Source: Bacilli bacterium
GTDB lineage: Bacteria; Bacillota_I; Bacilli_A; RF39; UBA660
DNA: 64,000 nt
NCBI GenBank assembly: GCA_017626405.1
Contig: JAGAIS010000005.1
Span: 1 to 64,000 of the forward strand
Direction of reading: 5' to 3'
Shown here: positions 50,645 to 59,745 of the stretch, one piece after another
How positions within the stretch are numbered: position 1 is the first letter of the stretch
Layout of the letters: each line of letters begins with the position of its first letter
Translations under genes and position numbers: made by a program
Notes under the pieces: generated by a model
Told to the model about the DNA's origin: nothing
What the model saw: the letters and a program-made list of their open reading frames with translations, nothing else
The model's database searches: none

Positions 50645-52159
50645 ATGAAAAAAGTCATTATGGTTATATTAGATGGATTTGGTATTAATGAATCAGTTTA
50701 TGGCAATGCTATAAAGCAGGCCAATATGCCTAATTATAATGAATTATTTAATGAGTATCCTCATTCGATATTACAAGCTTCGGGAGAATATGTTGGCTTG
50801 CCTGATGATCAATTTGGCAATAGTGAAGTAGGGCATTTGACAATTGGCGCTGGAAGAAGACTAAAACAGGATATTACTCTTTGCAACGAAGTGTTGGGAA
50901 GTACTCTAATTGAAAAAAATGAAGAGATGTTAAAATTAGTTGAACGAGTAAATAATCATAATGGAGTATTACATTTAATGGGTTTAGTGAGTGACGGAGG
51001 GGTACACTCGGATATTACATATATGAAAAACTTAATTGGACATTTAAAAACAATGGGTATAAAGAAAGTTAAATTTCATGTTATAACAGATGGAAGAGAT
51101 ACGGGTGTTAAAACTTCTATTTCATATATCGAAGATCTTGATAAAGCATTACAAGAAAATGGTATTGGAAATATTGCGACGATATGTGGACGTTATTATG
51201 CAATGGATCGAGATAACAAATGGGAGAGAACAAAACTTTATTCCGATATGCTACTAATGGGTAAGGGTGCCCAAATTAAGAATTATAAGACAGCAATTGA
51301 AGCATGTTATAAGAGGGATGTTACTGATGAATTCTTACCACCGATTATAATTGATACAGATGGAATGCTTAAAGACGGAGATTCCGTTCTTTGGCTCAAC
51401 TATCGTGGAGATCGTGCAAGACAGATATTAACAGTATTAAAGGATCCGGATTTTTCCGAATATCCAGTAAAAAAATTGGAAGATTTTGAAGTAGTAACAT
51501 TAGTTTCAGTTCCTAATACAGTTGAATTGCCACATTTAATGGAAAATAATTCGGAAGTCTATTCAATGGGATGTTATTTGTCTGACTTAGGACTTCATCA
51601 AGCAAGAATTGCCGAGACGGAGAAGTTTGCTCATGTTACATTCTTCTTCAATGGTGGAGACAAGACTAAACTTAAAGGATGTGATAACTTTCTTATTCCT
51701 TCCCCTAAAGTTGCAACTTATGATTTAACGCCGGCTATGAGTGTGCGCGAAGTAACAAAACAAACTATTAAATGTATTGAAAAGGATTATGATTTTATAT
51801 TAGTAAATTTTGCCAATCCAGATATGCTTGGACATACGGGAAATATCGAAGCTACAAAAGAGGGCCTTGAAATCGTTGATGAATGTCTAGGAGATATTAT
51901 CACAGCTGTCGATGATAACTTCTATAAATTAATTGTAACGGCAGACCATGGAAACTGCGATGAAATGCTCGGAAGTAACGGAGAAGTAATAACTACTCAC
52001 TCAACAAATCCTGTTCCATTTATAATAAGAGATACTCATGTTAATTTAAAACATAAAGGAGACTTAACTCAAATTGCTCCAACAATCTTAAAATATATGG
52101 ATATAGCAATTCCTAAAGATATGCAAGAGTCACCGACATTGTTTGTTGAGGAAGACTAA
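50645..52159 (+). CDS. gpmI: Phosphoglycerate mutase, 2,3-BPG independent
   Basis: 504 residues. It interconverts 3- and 2-phosphoglycerate in glycolysis with two Mn ions. MVILDGFG at the start gives the first metal Asp, NSEVGHLTIGAGR has the phosphorylated Ser near residue 60, and HVITDGRDT, CGRYYAMDRDNKWER and TADHGNCDEM are family motifs. ATG 50645 is preceded by AGGTGATGAGC; GTG 50636 and ATG 50639 sit in or just after that site. Length is normal (about 510). Confidence 0.96.
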   Translation: MKKVIMVILDGFGINESVYGNAIKQANMPNYNELFNEYPHSILQASGEYVGLPDDQFGNSEVGHLTIGAGRRLKQDITLCNEVLGSTLIEKNEEMLKLVERVNNHNGVLHLMGLVSDGGVHSDITYMKNLIGHLKTMGIKKVKFHVITDGRDTGVKTSISYIEDLDKALQENGIGNIATICGRYYAMDRDNKWERTKLYSDMLLMGKGAQIKNYKTAIEACYKRDVTDEFLPPIIIDTDGMLKDGDSVLWLNYRGDRARQILTVLKDPDFSEYPVKKLEDFEVVTLVSVPNTVELPHLMENNSEVYSMGCYLSDLGLHQARIAETEKFAHVTFFFNGGDKTKLKGCDNFLIPSPKVATYDLTPAMSVREVTKQTIKCIEKDYDFILVNFANPDMLGHTGNIEATKEGLEIVDECLGDIITAVDDNFYKLIVTADHGNCDEMLGSNGEVITTHSTNPVPFIIRDTHVNLKHKGDLTQIAPTILKYMDIAIPKDMQESPTLFVEED

Positions 52160-52175
52160 AGAATAGAGGGATATT

Positions 52176-53543
52176 ATGAATTTTGATAAAAGTATACTTA
52201 GAGAAGCTGATATAAGAGGTATCTATCCTCACCAAATATCTGCAGAATTTGCAAATAGACTAGGAAAAGTATTTGGGACTTACGTTAAATCAGTTGGCAA
52301 ATCATTTGTCGTTGTTGGACATGATAATCGTTTTGGTGGACCTCATTTAACTAAAAATCTTATCGAGGGGTTAATTAGTACAGGTATAAATGTCATTTAT
52401 ATTGGATTAGTAACAACTCCAATGCTTAACTTTGCCTCTCGTAAATTAGGACAAGAATATGGAATAATGGTAACTGCTTCTCACAATCCAAAAGAAGATA
52501 ATGGATTTAAATTATTTGGTGATAGATATCAACATTGCGATCACGAGTGTTTAGATATAATATATGAAGCCTTAAGCAATCCAAAATATAAAATTGCTAA
52601 AGGAAAGGGTACAATTGAACATGTCGATATTCAAGATTCCTATGCTAAATATTTAAGTGAGTCAATTAATCCAAGTAATAAACCTATGAAAGTTGTTGTT
52701 GATTGTGGTAATGGAACTGCATCAGTAATAATAAGAAAAGTATATGAACTATTGCCATTTGAAACTATTTTTCTATACTGCGATTCTAATCCAAATTTTC
52801 CAAATCATCATCCAGATCCTAATGTAAAGGAAAATTTAGCTAAACTAGCAGCTGCGGTAAAACACAATCGAGCTGATTTGGGCCTTGCTTACGACGGTGA
52901 TGCTGATCGATGCGGATTTGTCGATAATAAGGGCAATATCATCGAATCAGATGTTTTGATGGCTTTAATGATTCCAGAAATACTAAAGAATAATGAAAGC
53001 AAAACTATATTAATCGATGTAAAATGTTCTAAAGTAGTAGAGGACACAATAAAAAAATATGATGGAAAAATATACCTTGAAACTCCTAGTAGTGCTATGC
53101 AAGAAAGAACAATAGATAAATTAGATATCCCTTTTGGTGGAGGATATTCTAATCATATATTTTTTAAAGATCGTCATCCAGGATATGATGATGGAATATA
53201 TGTTGGTTTGAGAGTTCAAGAGATGCTAAGCAATTCAAATGAGACATTTAATGATATGTTTAAAAAATTGAAATTATATTATAATACTCCTGAAATTAGA
53301 GTTAAGACAACTGATGCTAAGAAGTTTAAAATTGTTGAAGGTATAAAACAATACTGCGATTCTCATAATTATAAATATTCTACTGTCGATGGTATTAAGA
53401 TATATAAGGGTGAATCTTGGGCATTAGTCCGCGCTAGTAATACAGGGCCAAATCTAACACTTAGATTTGAATCAAATACGGAAAGTGGACTTAAAAAGAT
53501 TCAAAAAGAATTTATGGATGTCTTAGGTATATTAGAAAAGTAA
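52176..53543 (+). CDS. Phosphomannomutase/phosphoglucomutase (AlgC/ManB-like)
   Basis: 455 residues of the alpha-D-phosphohexomutase family: VTASHNPKEDNGFK near 98 with the phosphoserine, YDGDADRCG near 238 for Mg, FGGGYSNHIFFKD for sugar binding and RASNTGPNLTLRFE for phosphate binding. The N-terminal READIRGIYP and the length favour the AlgC-type PMM/PGM group above GlmM. It converts hexose 1- and 6-phosphates for cell-surface sugars. AGAGGGAT precedes the ATG. It follows gpmI by 16 bases, so the two are in one operon. Confidence 0.9.
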   Translation: MNFDKSILREADIRGIYPHQISAEFANRLGKVFGTYVKSVGKSFVVVGHDNRFGGPHLTKNLIEGLISTGINVIYIGLVTTPMLNFASRKLGQEYGIMVTASHNPKEDNGFKLFGDRYQHCDHECLDIIYEALSNPKYKIAKGKGTIEHVDIQDSYAKYLSESINPSNKPMKVVVDCGNGTASVIIRKVYELLPFETIFLYCDSNPNFPNHHPDPNVKENLAKLAAAVKHNRADLGLAYDGDADRCGFVDNKGNIIESDVLMALMIPEILKNNESKTILIDVKCSKVVEDTIKKYDGKIYLETPSSAMQERTIDKLDIPFGGGYSNHIFFKDRHPGYDDGIYVGLRVQEMLSNSNETFNDMFKKLKLYYNTPEIRVKTTDAKKFKIVEGIKQYCDSHNYKYSTVDGIKIYKGESWALVRASNTGPNLTLRFESNTESGLKKIQKEFMDVLGILEK

Positions 53544-53572
53544 ATCAAATGATTTACTTTTTATTTTCAAGT
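53540..53572. terminator. Bidirectional terminator between convergent genes
   Basis: AAGTAAATCA and TGATTTACTT pair around AA, with a T-rich flank on the plus side and an A-rich flank on the other. Confidence 0.85.
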
Positions 53573-54375
53573 ATTTTACCAAGTATCTTCGCGTTTTCTT
53601 CATCGAATTCTCGAGGCATTACTATTTTAGAACCATTTTGAATTAATATTTTATCAATCTGATTATCGAATATCGAACCATAATTATAATTACTTCTTTG
53701 ACTTTCGAACGATACATTATCCTCCGTTATTAATCCATCAGTCGAGATAGTTACTAATGGTCCAATATTACAAACCCCATTTTCTCTATCTTCTTCCATA
53801 CCATACCCTGCATATGCGATAATAGGTAAGTGAGGTATAAAATCTTCTTTAGAATCATTTAAATACCTTGCATTTCCTTCATTGAATAAATTGTAATCTA
53901 ATTCTCTAAAATCAGCAAAAAAACGGGATTTTTTATATTTATTCATATTGCTATAGAATTGTTGACATAATCCCAGTCTTTGCATTTCATAAAAATGGTA
54001 TTTATCTAAAGATATAAATATTTTAAAAGTGTTTCTTCTAAATCTGTGATGATTTGAATACCTTACGAAATATTTAGCTAAATCAATTAGCTTTTTAGAG
54101 TATATAGTTCCATTTATTGTAACCGATATATTATCGACAAATATTCTTTTTTTAACAATTGTTTCAATAACCTTTTGCAATCTATCAATGTGCATAGTTG
54201 GTTCACCACCACATATATTTAGATTATGAATGTATTTTATTTTGCAAAAAGTCTCTTCGATTACTTCGTCTGACATGACTTCTTTTGTTTTCTTTCCACG
54301 CAAACAATGAAGACAATTTAAATTGCAGTCTTCGCCAATTATTAAACATAAATTTTGTACACATATTGTAATCAT
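53554..54375 (-). CDS. Radical SAM protein
   Basis: 273 residues. The Cys motif is CNLNCLHC (residues 17-24, CxxxCxxC) for the [4Fe-4S] cluster, and NICGGEPTMH is the SAM-binding GGE motif. The C-terminal part contains CNIGPLVTISTDGLITEDN, which recalls the short C-terminal segment of some activating or maturation enzymes but shows too few Cys for a full SPASM domain. The enzyme could modify a peptide or nucleotide; no precursor peptide is seen nearby. AGAGGAA precedes the ATG. Divergent from the next gene. Confidence 0.85.
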   Translation of the reverse strand: MITICVQNLCLIIGEDCNLNCLHCLRGKKTKEVMSDEVIEETFCKIKYIHNLNICGGEPTMHIDRLQKVIETIVKKRIFVDNISVTINGTIYSKKLIDLAKYFVRYSNHHRFRRNTFKIFISLDKYHFYEMQRLGLCQQFYSNMNKYKKSRFFADFRELDYNLFNEGNARYLNDSKEDFIPHLPIIAYAGYGMEEDRENGVCNIGPLVTISTDGLITEDNVSFESQRSNYNYGSIFDNQIDKILIQNGSKIVMPREFDEENAKILGKILENKK

Positions 54376-54465
54376 ATAAATTCCTCTTTAATTAATTTAG
54401 TATTATAGCATTTTTATAAAATAAATAAAATATATGATATAATAATAACAATAGGAAGTGATTTA

Positions 54466-55929
54466 ATGGGTTTATTTTCATCGCTGATTAAGAGTAAAAA
54501 ATATGAAGATGATTTCGCTAGTACATTAGAATCACTTACTGATAGTATTGCAAAAGATGATGAGAGAGAAGTAACAATAGAGTTCCCCGATGATGAAATT
54601 GTACAAATCAGCAGTGATATAATTGATACTCGATCTTATGAAAATGAATTGAAACTTAAACACAATTTAAGTGTTTTAATAAAGAGAGCAAAGAAAAATA
54701 ATAGTGTTGATAATTTTGTGATTATAAGAGAAGATGATATTTTTCCTGACAATTGGGAATGGCTGCCATCAAGTGATTATACAACTCTTGAATATGAATC
54801 TATTAACCTATCATATATGTTGAGAAAAAGAATTGCTGAAAGCAAATTAAAAAAAATTAAAATAGGTGATATAGAATTACCTCATACAAGAGATGAAATT
54901 GACGAAGAATTAAATAATATGGATAAGACGATAGGAAATGTTTATATGCCTAGTTATTTTAGATCTACTAAACATTTCACGATTAATACTCCTTTAGGCG
55001 TAACGGGAGATTATAATGCGGTTGAATCAGGAAGAAAGTTTATTATAATTGATAATATGGATAACTTTTTAAACTCGGGATATGCTTATTCAGTAGGTTA
55101 TCGAGACGCCTATTTAGATGTGACTCATGAAAGTTTGAAAATAAGTGATGATGCGATAGTTTTAATTGATTCGGAAAAATATGATGAAATTATGAAAGAT
55201 GAGAATATAGCTGAGCAATTAAAAATGAGAAGGGTAATAAAATATACGGGCGACGAAACTTTAGCAATTGATATGGTATTATCAGAAATGTCGATTCTTC
55301 CTTCGAGAATTGGAATGAAGTATGCTTTTTATGATGAAACCACTCAAAAAATATTAGAATCAAGTATTAAGAAATTAGCAGAGAAAAATAATTTGCTCTT
55401 TAATAAGAGTCATGCTGGACCCTTAACTCTTGAAGGTGGTCATTTTTCGAACTATTATGACGATAAGAATTATGATCGAAGAAAATATTTTAGCAATCTA
55501 GCCAAATTTATTGAATCTGCATGCCCAGGCGTTAATTTTGATTTTACTTTTATGATGCGCGTAGATGAACAAAACATAAATAATCTGATTGATACGATTG
55601 GAACTTTCAAACTTTTATCTATAATAGAAGAGTATAATACCAAAGTAAAAGAAGAGTTTATGATAAGAAAAAAAACATATTTATCTGAACGCAAACAAAT
55701 TACTGAAGAAATACATGATTTATTTATTAGTACAATTGGCTTAATAGATGATTATTATATGAGTGCTGATAGAAAAGACGAAGGACTCGAATTTGAAAAT
55801 CTTATTCAATTGTTTTTTCAAAGTAAAACACTTGAAGAACAAATAGAGAGTGCTAAAGAAATCCAAAAAATATTAAATAAAAGTATATCTATTAAAGAAG
55901 AATCAAATAATAAAAATAAATTATTATAA
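54466..55929 (+). CDS. Unknown cytoplasmic protein
   Basis: 487 residues, mixed alpha/beta, acidic, without signal or membrane helix. Regions such as YNAVESGRKFIIIDNMDNF and RKTYLSERKQITEEIHDLF are well structured, the latter part of a helical C-terminal half. I find no motif of a known enzyme. The neighbouring radical SAM gene is divergent and the downstream CPHC thioredoxin gene follows after 9 bases, so it may act with that protein. GGAAGTGAT precedes the ATG. Confidence 0.7.
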   Translation: MGLFSSLIKSKKYEDDFASTLESLTDSIAKDDEREVTIEFPDDEIVQISSDIIDTRSYENELKLKHNLSVLIKRAKKNNSVDNFVIIREDDIFPDNWEWLPSSDYTTLEYESINLSYMLRKRIAESKLKKIKIGDIELPHTRDEIDEELNNMDKTIGNVYMPSYFRSTKHFTINTPLGVTGDYNAVESGRKFIIIDNMDNFLNSGYAYSVGYRDAYLDVTHESLKISDDAIVLIDSEKYDEIMKDENIAEQLKMRRVIKYTGDETLAIDMVLSEMSILPSRIGMKYAFYDETTQKILESSIKKLAEKNNLLFNKSHAGPLTLEGGHFSNYYDDKNYDRRKYFSNLAKFIESACPGVNFDFTFMMRVDEQNINNLIDTIGTFKLLSIIEEYNTKVKEEFMIRKKTYLSERKQITEEIHDLFISTIGLIDDYYMSADRKDEGLEFENLIQLFFQSKTLEEQIESAKEIQKILNKSISIKEESNNKNKLL

Positions 55930-55938
55930 GGAGATAAT

Positions 55939-56502
55939 ATGAAGAAGACAGTTATAACAATAATAATAGTAATTGTAGTTTTACTAGCTACAGGATTAAT
56001 TTTCTATGGAACGAGCAAAACAAATGAGATTAAAAGAAGTTTTGATGATGCTCACTCTTCAACTATGACTATACCTAAGAGTACGACGACGACAAAGCGA
56101 ACGAGAACAACTACGACAACCAAAGCTACCGAAATCGATGTCGAAAGTCTATTAAAGAATGTCAAAAGAGAAAAGGGCAAAGTTAATATTTATTTTTTCT
56201 ATGGAGAAGGATGCCCTCACTGCGAACTTGAACATAAAGTGTTTGCTGAGATAAAAGATAAATATGGGAAATATTATAATTTATATGAATTTGAAATTTG
56301 GTACAATAATGAAAATCGAGCTCTTGGTCATCTATTTGCTAAAAGTATGAATACAGAACTTAGTGGAGTACCTTTTACGGTAATAGGAAATCAATATATG
56401 ACAGGATTTGGAAGTGAGTCAAAGAGTACGTTGATAGAAAAAATTGAAGAGGAAAAAGACAAAGGATACGATTTGTATTTTGATGTAATAAAAAAGCAAT
56501 AA
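55939..56502 (+). CDS. Membrane-anchored CPHC thioredoxin-like protein
   Basis: 187 residues. A membrane helix (5-25) leads to a Thr/Lys-rich linker (about 40-60, STTTTKRTRTTTTTK) and a thioredoxin fold with VNIYFFYGEGCPHCELE. The CPHC pair is the DsbA-type redox site, and SGVPFTVIGNQY carries the cis-Pro. It should oxidise or reduce thiols outside the cell. The Thr-rich linker resembles that of the surface protein at 44411. It is in one operon with the unknown gene upstream; AAGGAGAT is the binding site. Confidence 0.88.
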   Translation: MKKTVITIIIVIVVLLATGLIFYGTSKTNEIKRSFDDAHSSTMTIPKSTTTTKRTRTTTTTKATEIDVESLLKNVKREKGKVNIYFFYGEGCPHCELEHKVFAEIKDKYGKYYNLYEFEIWYNNENRALGHLFAKSMNTELSGVPFTVIGNQYMTGFGSESKSTLIEKIEEEKDKGYDLYFDVIKKQ

Positions 56503-56518
56503 ACATTTGCTTTTTTAT
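56490..56518 (+). terminator. Rho-independent terminator
   Basis: AAAAAGCAA and TTGCTTTTT pair around TAAACAT, followed by TATATTT. Confidence 0.85.
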
Positions 56519-56544
56519 ATTTATTAGAAATTAACAAAATAATA

Positions 56545-56572
56545 TTGCTTATATTTTTATAAGTATTATAAT
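56545..56572 (+). promoter_or_regulatory. Promoter of the candidate RNA, similar to the essC promoter
   Basis: TTGCTT (about 56546-56551), 15-16 bases with a TTATATTTTTATAA block, and TATAAT (56567-56572). The whole stretch from AATAATATTGCTT to TATAAT is nearly the same as at 24308-24341. Confidence 0.65.
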
Positions 56573-56578
56573 GTAGTT

Positions 56579-56782
56579 AGACGGTGAGTGAGTATAAGAA
56601 TCCGTATGAAAGATAATAAACTATGAATATGTTTTCTAAATATTTCCGTTATGCATATAAAATAAGGTAAATTACAACAGAGATATTAACACAATGAGGG
56701 CTTTATTAATTAAATAATTGCATAGTCAATACTACTATTTTTAATAAAGACAATAATGTGTAAACATTATTTTTTTATTCTT
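56579..56782 (+). ncRNA. Candidate non-coding RNA of about 200 nt
   Basis: Promoter and terminator enclose about 200 bases with no credible gene; the best frame is 15 codons without a binding site. CTTTATTAA (56701-56709) pairs with TTAATAAAG (56741-56749), forming a stem with a 31-base loop ahead of the terminator. No cobalamin, SAM or other known riboswitch core was seen. It lies upstream of nrdD, but a terminator and a separate promoter lie between. Expression is unproven; it may be a small RNA or a leader. Confidence 0.4.
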
Positions 56783-56784
56783 TT
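56752..56784 (+). terminator. Terminator of the candidate RNA
   Basis: ATAATGT and ACATTAT pair around GTAA, followed by seven T. Confidence 0.8.
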
Positions 56785-56852
56785 TTTACAAAAAGTGTAA
56801 TAAAAATGGCGTAATATCGAAGAAAACTAACAATTGTGAGAATATTAATATA

Positions 56853-56915
56853 TGTTGCAAATGCAACAAAATAATAAAAAATTCAATTTTCACAATTTTG
56901 TTGTAAATGCAACAA
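56853..56915 (+). promoter_or_regulatory. Paired inverted repeats upstream of nrdD
   Basis: TGTTGCAAATGCAACA (56853-56868) and TTGTTGTAAATGCAACAA (56898-56915) share the form GTTGY-AAAT-GCAAC. Their centres are 46 bases apart and they lie upstream of two TATAAT-like boxes (about 56925 and 56937). They look like operators for a dimeric regulator. They do not fit the NrdR box (ACAC...GTGT). Confidence 0.6.
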
Positions 56916-56971
56916 TTATTGAAAATATAATTTGGTATAATTTGGTTATAGTAGAGGGAGGAGTAAATAAC

Positions 56972-59170
56972 ATGAAGGTTATAAAAAGAGATGGGAGTAT
57001 AGTTGACTATAATCCTGGAAAAATTGAAATTGCTATTAACAAAGCAAATGCTGAGGTTGATGAACAGGATCAAGCTAGCAGCACTCAAATTAAAAAGATT
57101 ATAAAATATATTGAAGGTTTAAAGAAGAAAAGAATTCTAGTAGAAGATATTCAAGATATAATTGAAGAAAAACTAATGGAATTAAAGAAATATAAATTAG
57201 CTAAGACTTATATTACTTATAGATATACGAGAGAATTAGTTCGTAAGAGCAATACGACAGATTTAGCTATCAAAGAACTAATTGATGGAGAATCAGAATA
57301 TTGGAATACAGAAAACTCTAATAAGAATGCAAAAATTGTTACAACACAAAGAGATTATCTTGCAGGTATTACAAGTACAGACATTACAAAGAGATTCTTA
57401 CTTCCTGAAGATATTGTAAAAGCTCACGAATCAGGATTAATTCACTTCCACGATGCTGATTACTTTGCACAAAATGCACTACACAACTGTGACCTAATCA
57501 ATTTAGATGATATGCTTCAAAACGGAACAATTATCAATGGTGTAATGATTGAAAAACCACATAGATTTTTAACAGCTATGACAATAGCAACACAACTTAT
57601 TACAGCTGTTAACTCAAGTCAATATGGCGGATGTACAATTACACTTACACATTTAGCTCCTTTTGTAAGAAGCAGTTATGAATACTATGTAAAAAAATAT
57701 AAAAAGAGAAAATTCTCTAGTGAAGATGTTGAAAAGTATGCTAAAGAAGATTTAAAGAAAGAAATTGTTGATGGAGTACAAACATTCCAATATCAAATTA
57801 ATTCAATGACTACAACAAACGGTCAAGCTCCTTTCTTAAGTGTATGCTTATATTTAGGTGAAACAGAAGAGTATAAAGAAGAACTTGCAATGATTATTGA
57901 AGAAGTTTTAAAACAAAGAATCGAAGGAATGAAAAATGAAAAAGGTGTATACGTAACACCAGCATTCCCAAAACTTCTATATGTTCTTGAAGAAGATAAT
58001 ATCAAGAAGAATGGCAAGTATTATTATTTAACTAAGTTAGCTGCTGAATGTACGGCTAAACGCATGGTTCCTGATTATATTTCTGAAAAAATAATGAAAG
58101 AATTAAAGAAAAATGAATTAGGGGACGGCGAATGTTATCCATGCATGGGATGTCGTTCATTCTTAACTCCAGATCGTTCAATGAGTTTAGGAAATATTGC
58201 CAAAGCTAAAAACTATGTTGAAGGCAAAGGAAAATACTATGGTAGATTTAATCAAGGTGTTGTTACAATTAACCTAGTTGATGTAGCTCTATCAAGTGGA
58301 AAAGACATGGAATTATTTGATAAAATTTTTGATGAGCGTCTTGAGTTATGCCATCGTGCATTGCAATTGAGACATGAACGTCTAGCAAAGGCAACTTCTG
58401 ATGTTGCACCAATTTTATGGCAAAACGGAGCACTTGCTCGTTTAGAAAAAGGAGAATCCATTCATGAATTATTACATCATGGATATTCAACTATTTCTCT
58501 TGGATATGCCGGATTATATGAATGCGTTAAATATATGACTGGTCATTCTCATACTGATAATGGTAAGGGTAAAGAATTCGGTCTAAAAGTAATGCAACAT
58601 TTAAATGATAAATGTGCTGAATGGAAGGCAGCAGAAGATATCGATTATTCAGTATATGGAACTCCAATTGAATCAACTACTTACAAGTTTGCAAAGAGTT
58701 TGAAAGATCGTTTTGGTATTATTAAAGGTATAACAGATCGTAATTATATTACTAATTCATATCATGTACCTGTATTTGAAGAAATCGATGCATTCACTAA
58801 ATTAAAACTTGAGAGCGAATTCCAAAAATTATCTCCAGGTGGTGCAATTTCTTATATTGAAACACCAAATCTTGCAAATAACTTAGATTCAGTATTAGAG
58901 GTTATTCGATTCATCTACGATAATATAATGTACGCAGAATTAAATACTAAATTAGACTATTGTCAATGCTGTGGATATTCAGGAGAAATACTAATTGATG
59001 ATAATCTTGAATGGTATTGTCCAAATTGCGGTAATCGTGATCATGATAAATTAAATGTTGCTCGTCGTACTTGTGGTTATATTGGTTCAAATTTCTGGAA
59101 CAAAGGAAGAACTCAAGAAATCAAAGATCGTGTTATTCATTTAGACAATAAAGATGCAGACGAGGAATAG
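56972..59170 (+). CDS. nrdD: Anaerobic ribonucleoside-triphosphate reductase
   Basis: 732 residues. It reduces ribonucleotides to deoxyribonucleotides by a glycyl radical, without oxygen. Residues 1-90 are an ATP-cone (VIKRDGSIVDYNPGKIEIAI), the allosteric site. HNCDLINLDDML and the middle barrel follow. Near the C-terminus are four zinc Cys (CQCC, CPNC at about 664-687) and the radical loop RRTCGYIGSNFW, with the Gly near residue 701. GGGAGGAG precedes the ATG at 56972; a longer frame to 56852 runs through the operators and is not used. nrdG follows by 2 bases. Confidence 0.96.
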   Translation: MKVIKRDGSIVDYNPGKIEIAINKANAEVDEQDQASSTQIKKIIKYIEGLKKKRILVEDIQDIIEEKLMELKKYKLAKTYITYRYTRELVRKSNTTDLAIKELIDGESEYWNTENSNKNAKIVTTQRDYLAGITSTDITKRFLLPEDIVKAHESGLIHFHDADYFAQNALHNCDLINLDDMLQNGTIINGVMIEKPHRFLTAMTIATQLITAVNSSQYGGCTITLTHLAPFVRSSYEYYVKKYKKRKFSSEDVEKYAKEDLKKEIVDGVQTFQYQINSMTTTNGQAPFLSVCLYLGETEEYKEELAMIIEEVLKQRIEGMKNEKGVYVTPAFPKLLYVLEEDNIKKNGKYYYLTKLAAECTAKRMVPDYISEKIMKELKKNELGDGECYPCMGCRSFLTPDRSMSLGNIAKAKNYVEGKGKYYGRFNQGVVTINLVDVALSSGKDMELFDKIFDERLELCHRALQLRHERLAKATSDVAPILWQNGALARLEKGESIHELLHHGYSTISLGYAGLYECVKYMTGHSHTDNGKGKEFGLKVMQHLNDKCAEWKAAEDIDYSVYGTPIESTTYKFAKSLKDRFGIIKGITDRNYITNSYHVPVFEEIDAFTKLKLESEFQKLSPGGAISYIETPNLANNLDSVLEVIRFIYDNIMYAELNTKLDYCQCCGYSGEILIDDNLEWYCPNCGNRDHDKLNVARRTCGYIGSNFWNKGRTQEIKDRVIHLDNKDADEE

Positions 59171-59172
59171 TT

Positions 59173-59667
59173 ATGCGATATAATAAAATAAGAAAAATGG
59201 ATATATCAAACGGACCTGGAGTTCGTGTATCCATTTTTATGCAAGGATGTGTGTTTAATTGTAAGAATTGTTTTAATCCAGAAACACATGATTTCAATGG
59301 AGGAAAAGAATTTACTGATGATACAATTGAACGAATACTAGAATTGTGCGATCAAGATTATATAGCTGGTTTATCAATATTGGGTGGAGAGCCAATGCAT
59401 CCTAAAAACATTGAAGGAACTACAAAGTTAGCTAAGGCTTTTAAAGAGAAGTTTCCTAATAAGACAATTTGGTCTTGGTCGGGTTTCTTGTTTGATCGCG
59501 ATTTAAAAGATAAAGAAGTAATGAAATATATCGATGTTTTGGTTGATGGGCAATATAAAGATGAACTACATGATTTTAGACTTGAATGGAGAGGATCAAG
59601 TAATCAAAGGGTTATTGATGTTCAAAAAAGTCTAAAAAATAATGAAGTAGTACTTTATTCAGAATAA
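59173..59667 (+). CDS. nrdG: NrdD-activating radical SAM enzyme
   Basis: 164 residues. It generates the glycyl radical on NrdD. GPGVRVSIFMQGC and the cluster motif CVFNCKNC (about 25-32) are typical, as is LSILGGEPMHPKN. The short form matches NrdG (about 155-175). It starts 2 bases after the nrdD stop; GACGAGG in the nrdD end serves as binding site. Confidence 0.95.
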   Translation: MRYNKIRKMDISNGPGVRVSIFMQGCVFNCKNCFNPETHDFNGGKEFTDDTIERILELCDQDYIAGLSILGGEPMHPKNIEGTTKLAKAFKEKFPNKTIWSWSGFLFDRDLKDKEVMKYIDVLVDGQYKDELHDFRLEWRGSSNQRVIDVQKSLKNNEVVLYSE

Positions 59668-59669
59668 TA

Positions 59670-59698
59670 GAGAATGTTTTATAACATTCTTTTTTTAT
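59670..59698 (+). terminator. Terminator of nrdDG
   Basis: AGAATGTT and AACATTCT pair around TTAT, followed by TTTTTT. Confidence 0.9.
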
Positions 59699-59745
59699 CT
59701 AAATTATTATTAACTATGTTATAATCAATATAGAAGGGTGAACAT

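Noticed and set aside
56579-56782. Cobalamin or other known riboswitch before nrdD
   Set aside because: The conserved cores (e.g. GCCACTG) are not present, and a terminator and new promoter separate it from nrdD.
56853-56915. NrdR boxes
   Set aside because: The palindromes lack the ACAC...GTGT ends and have a wider spacing.
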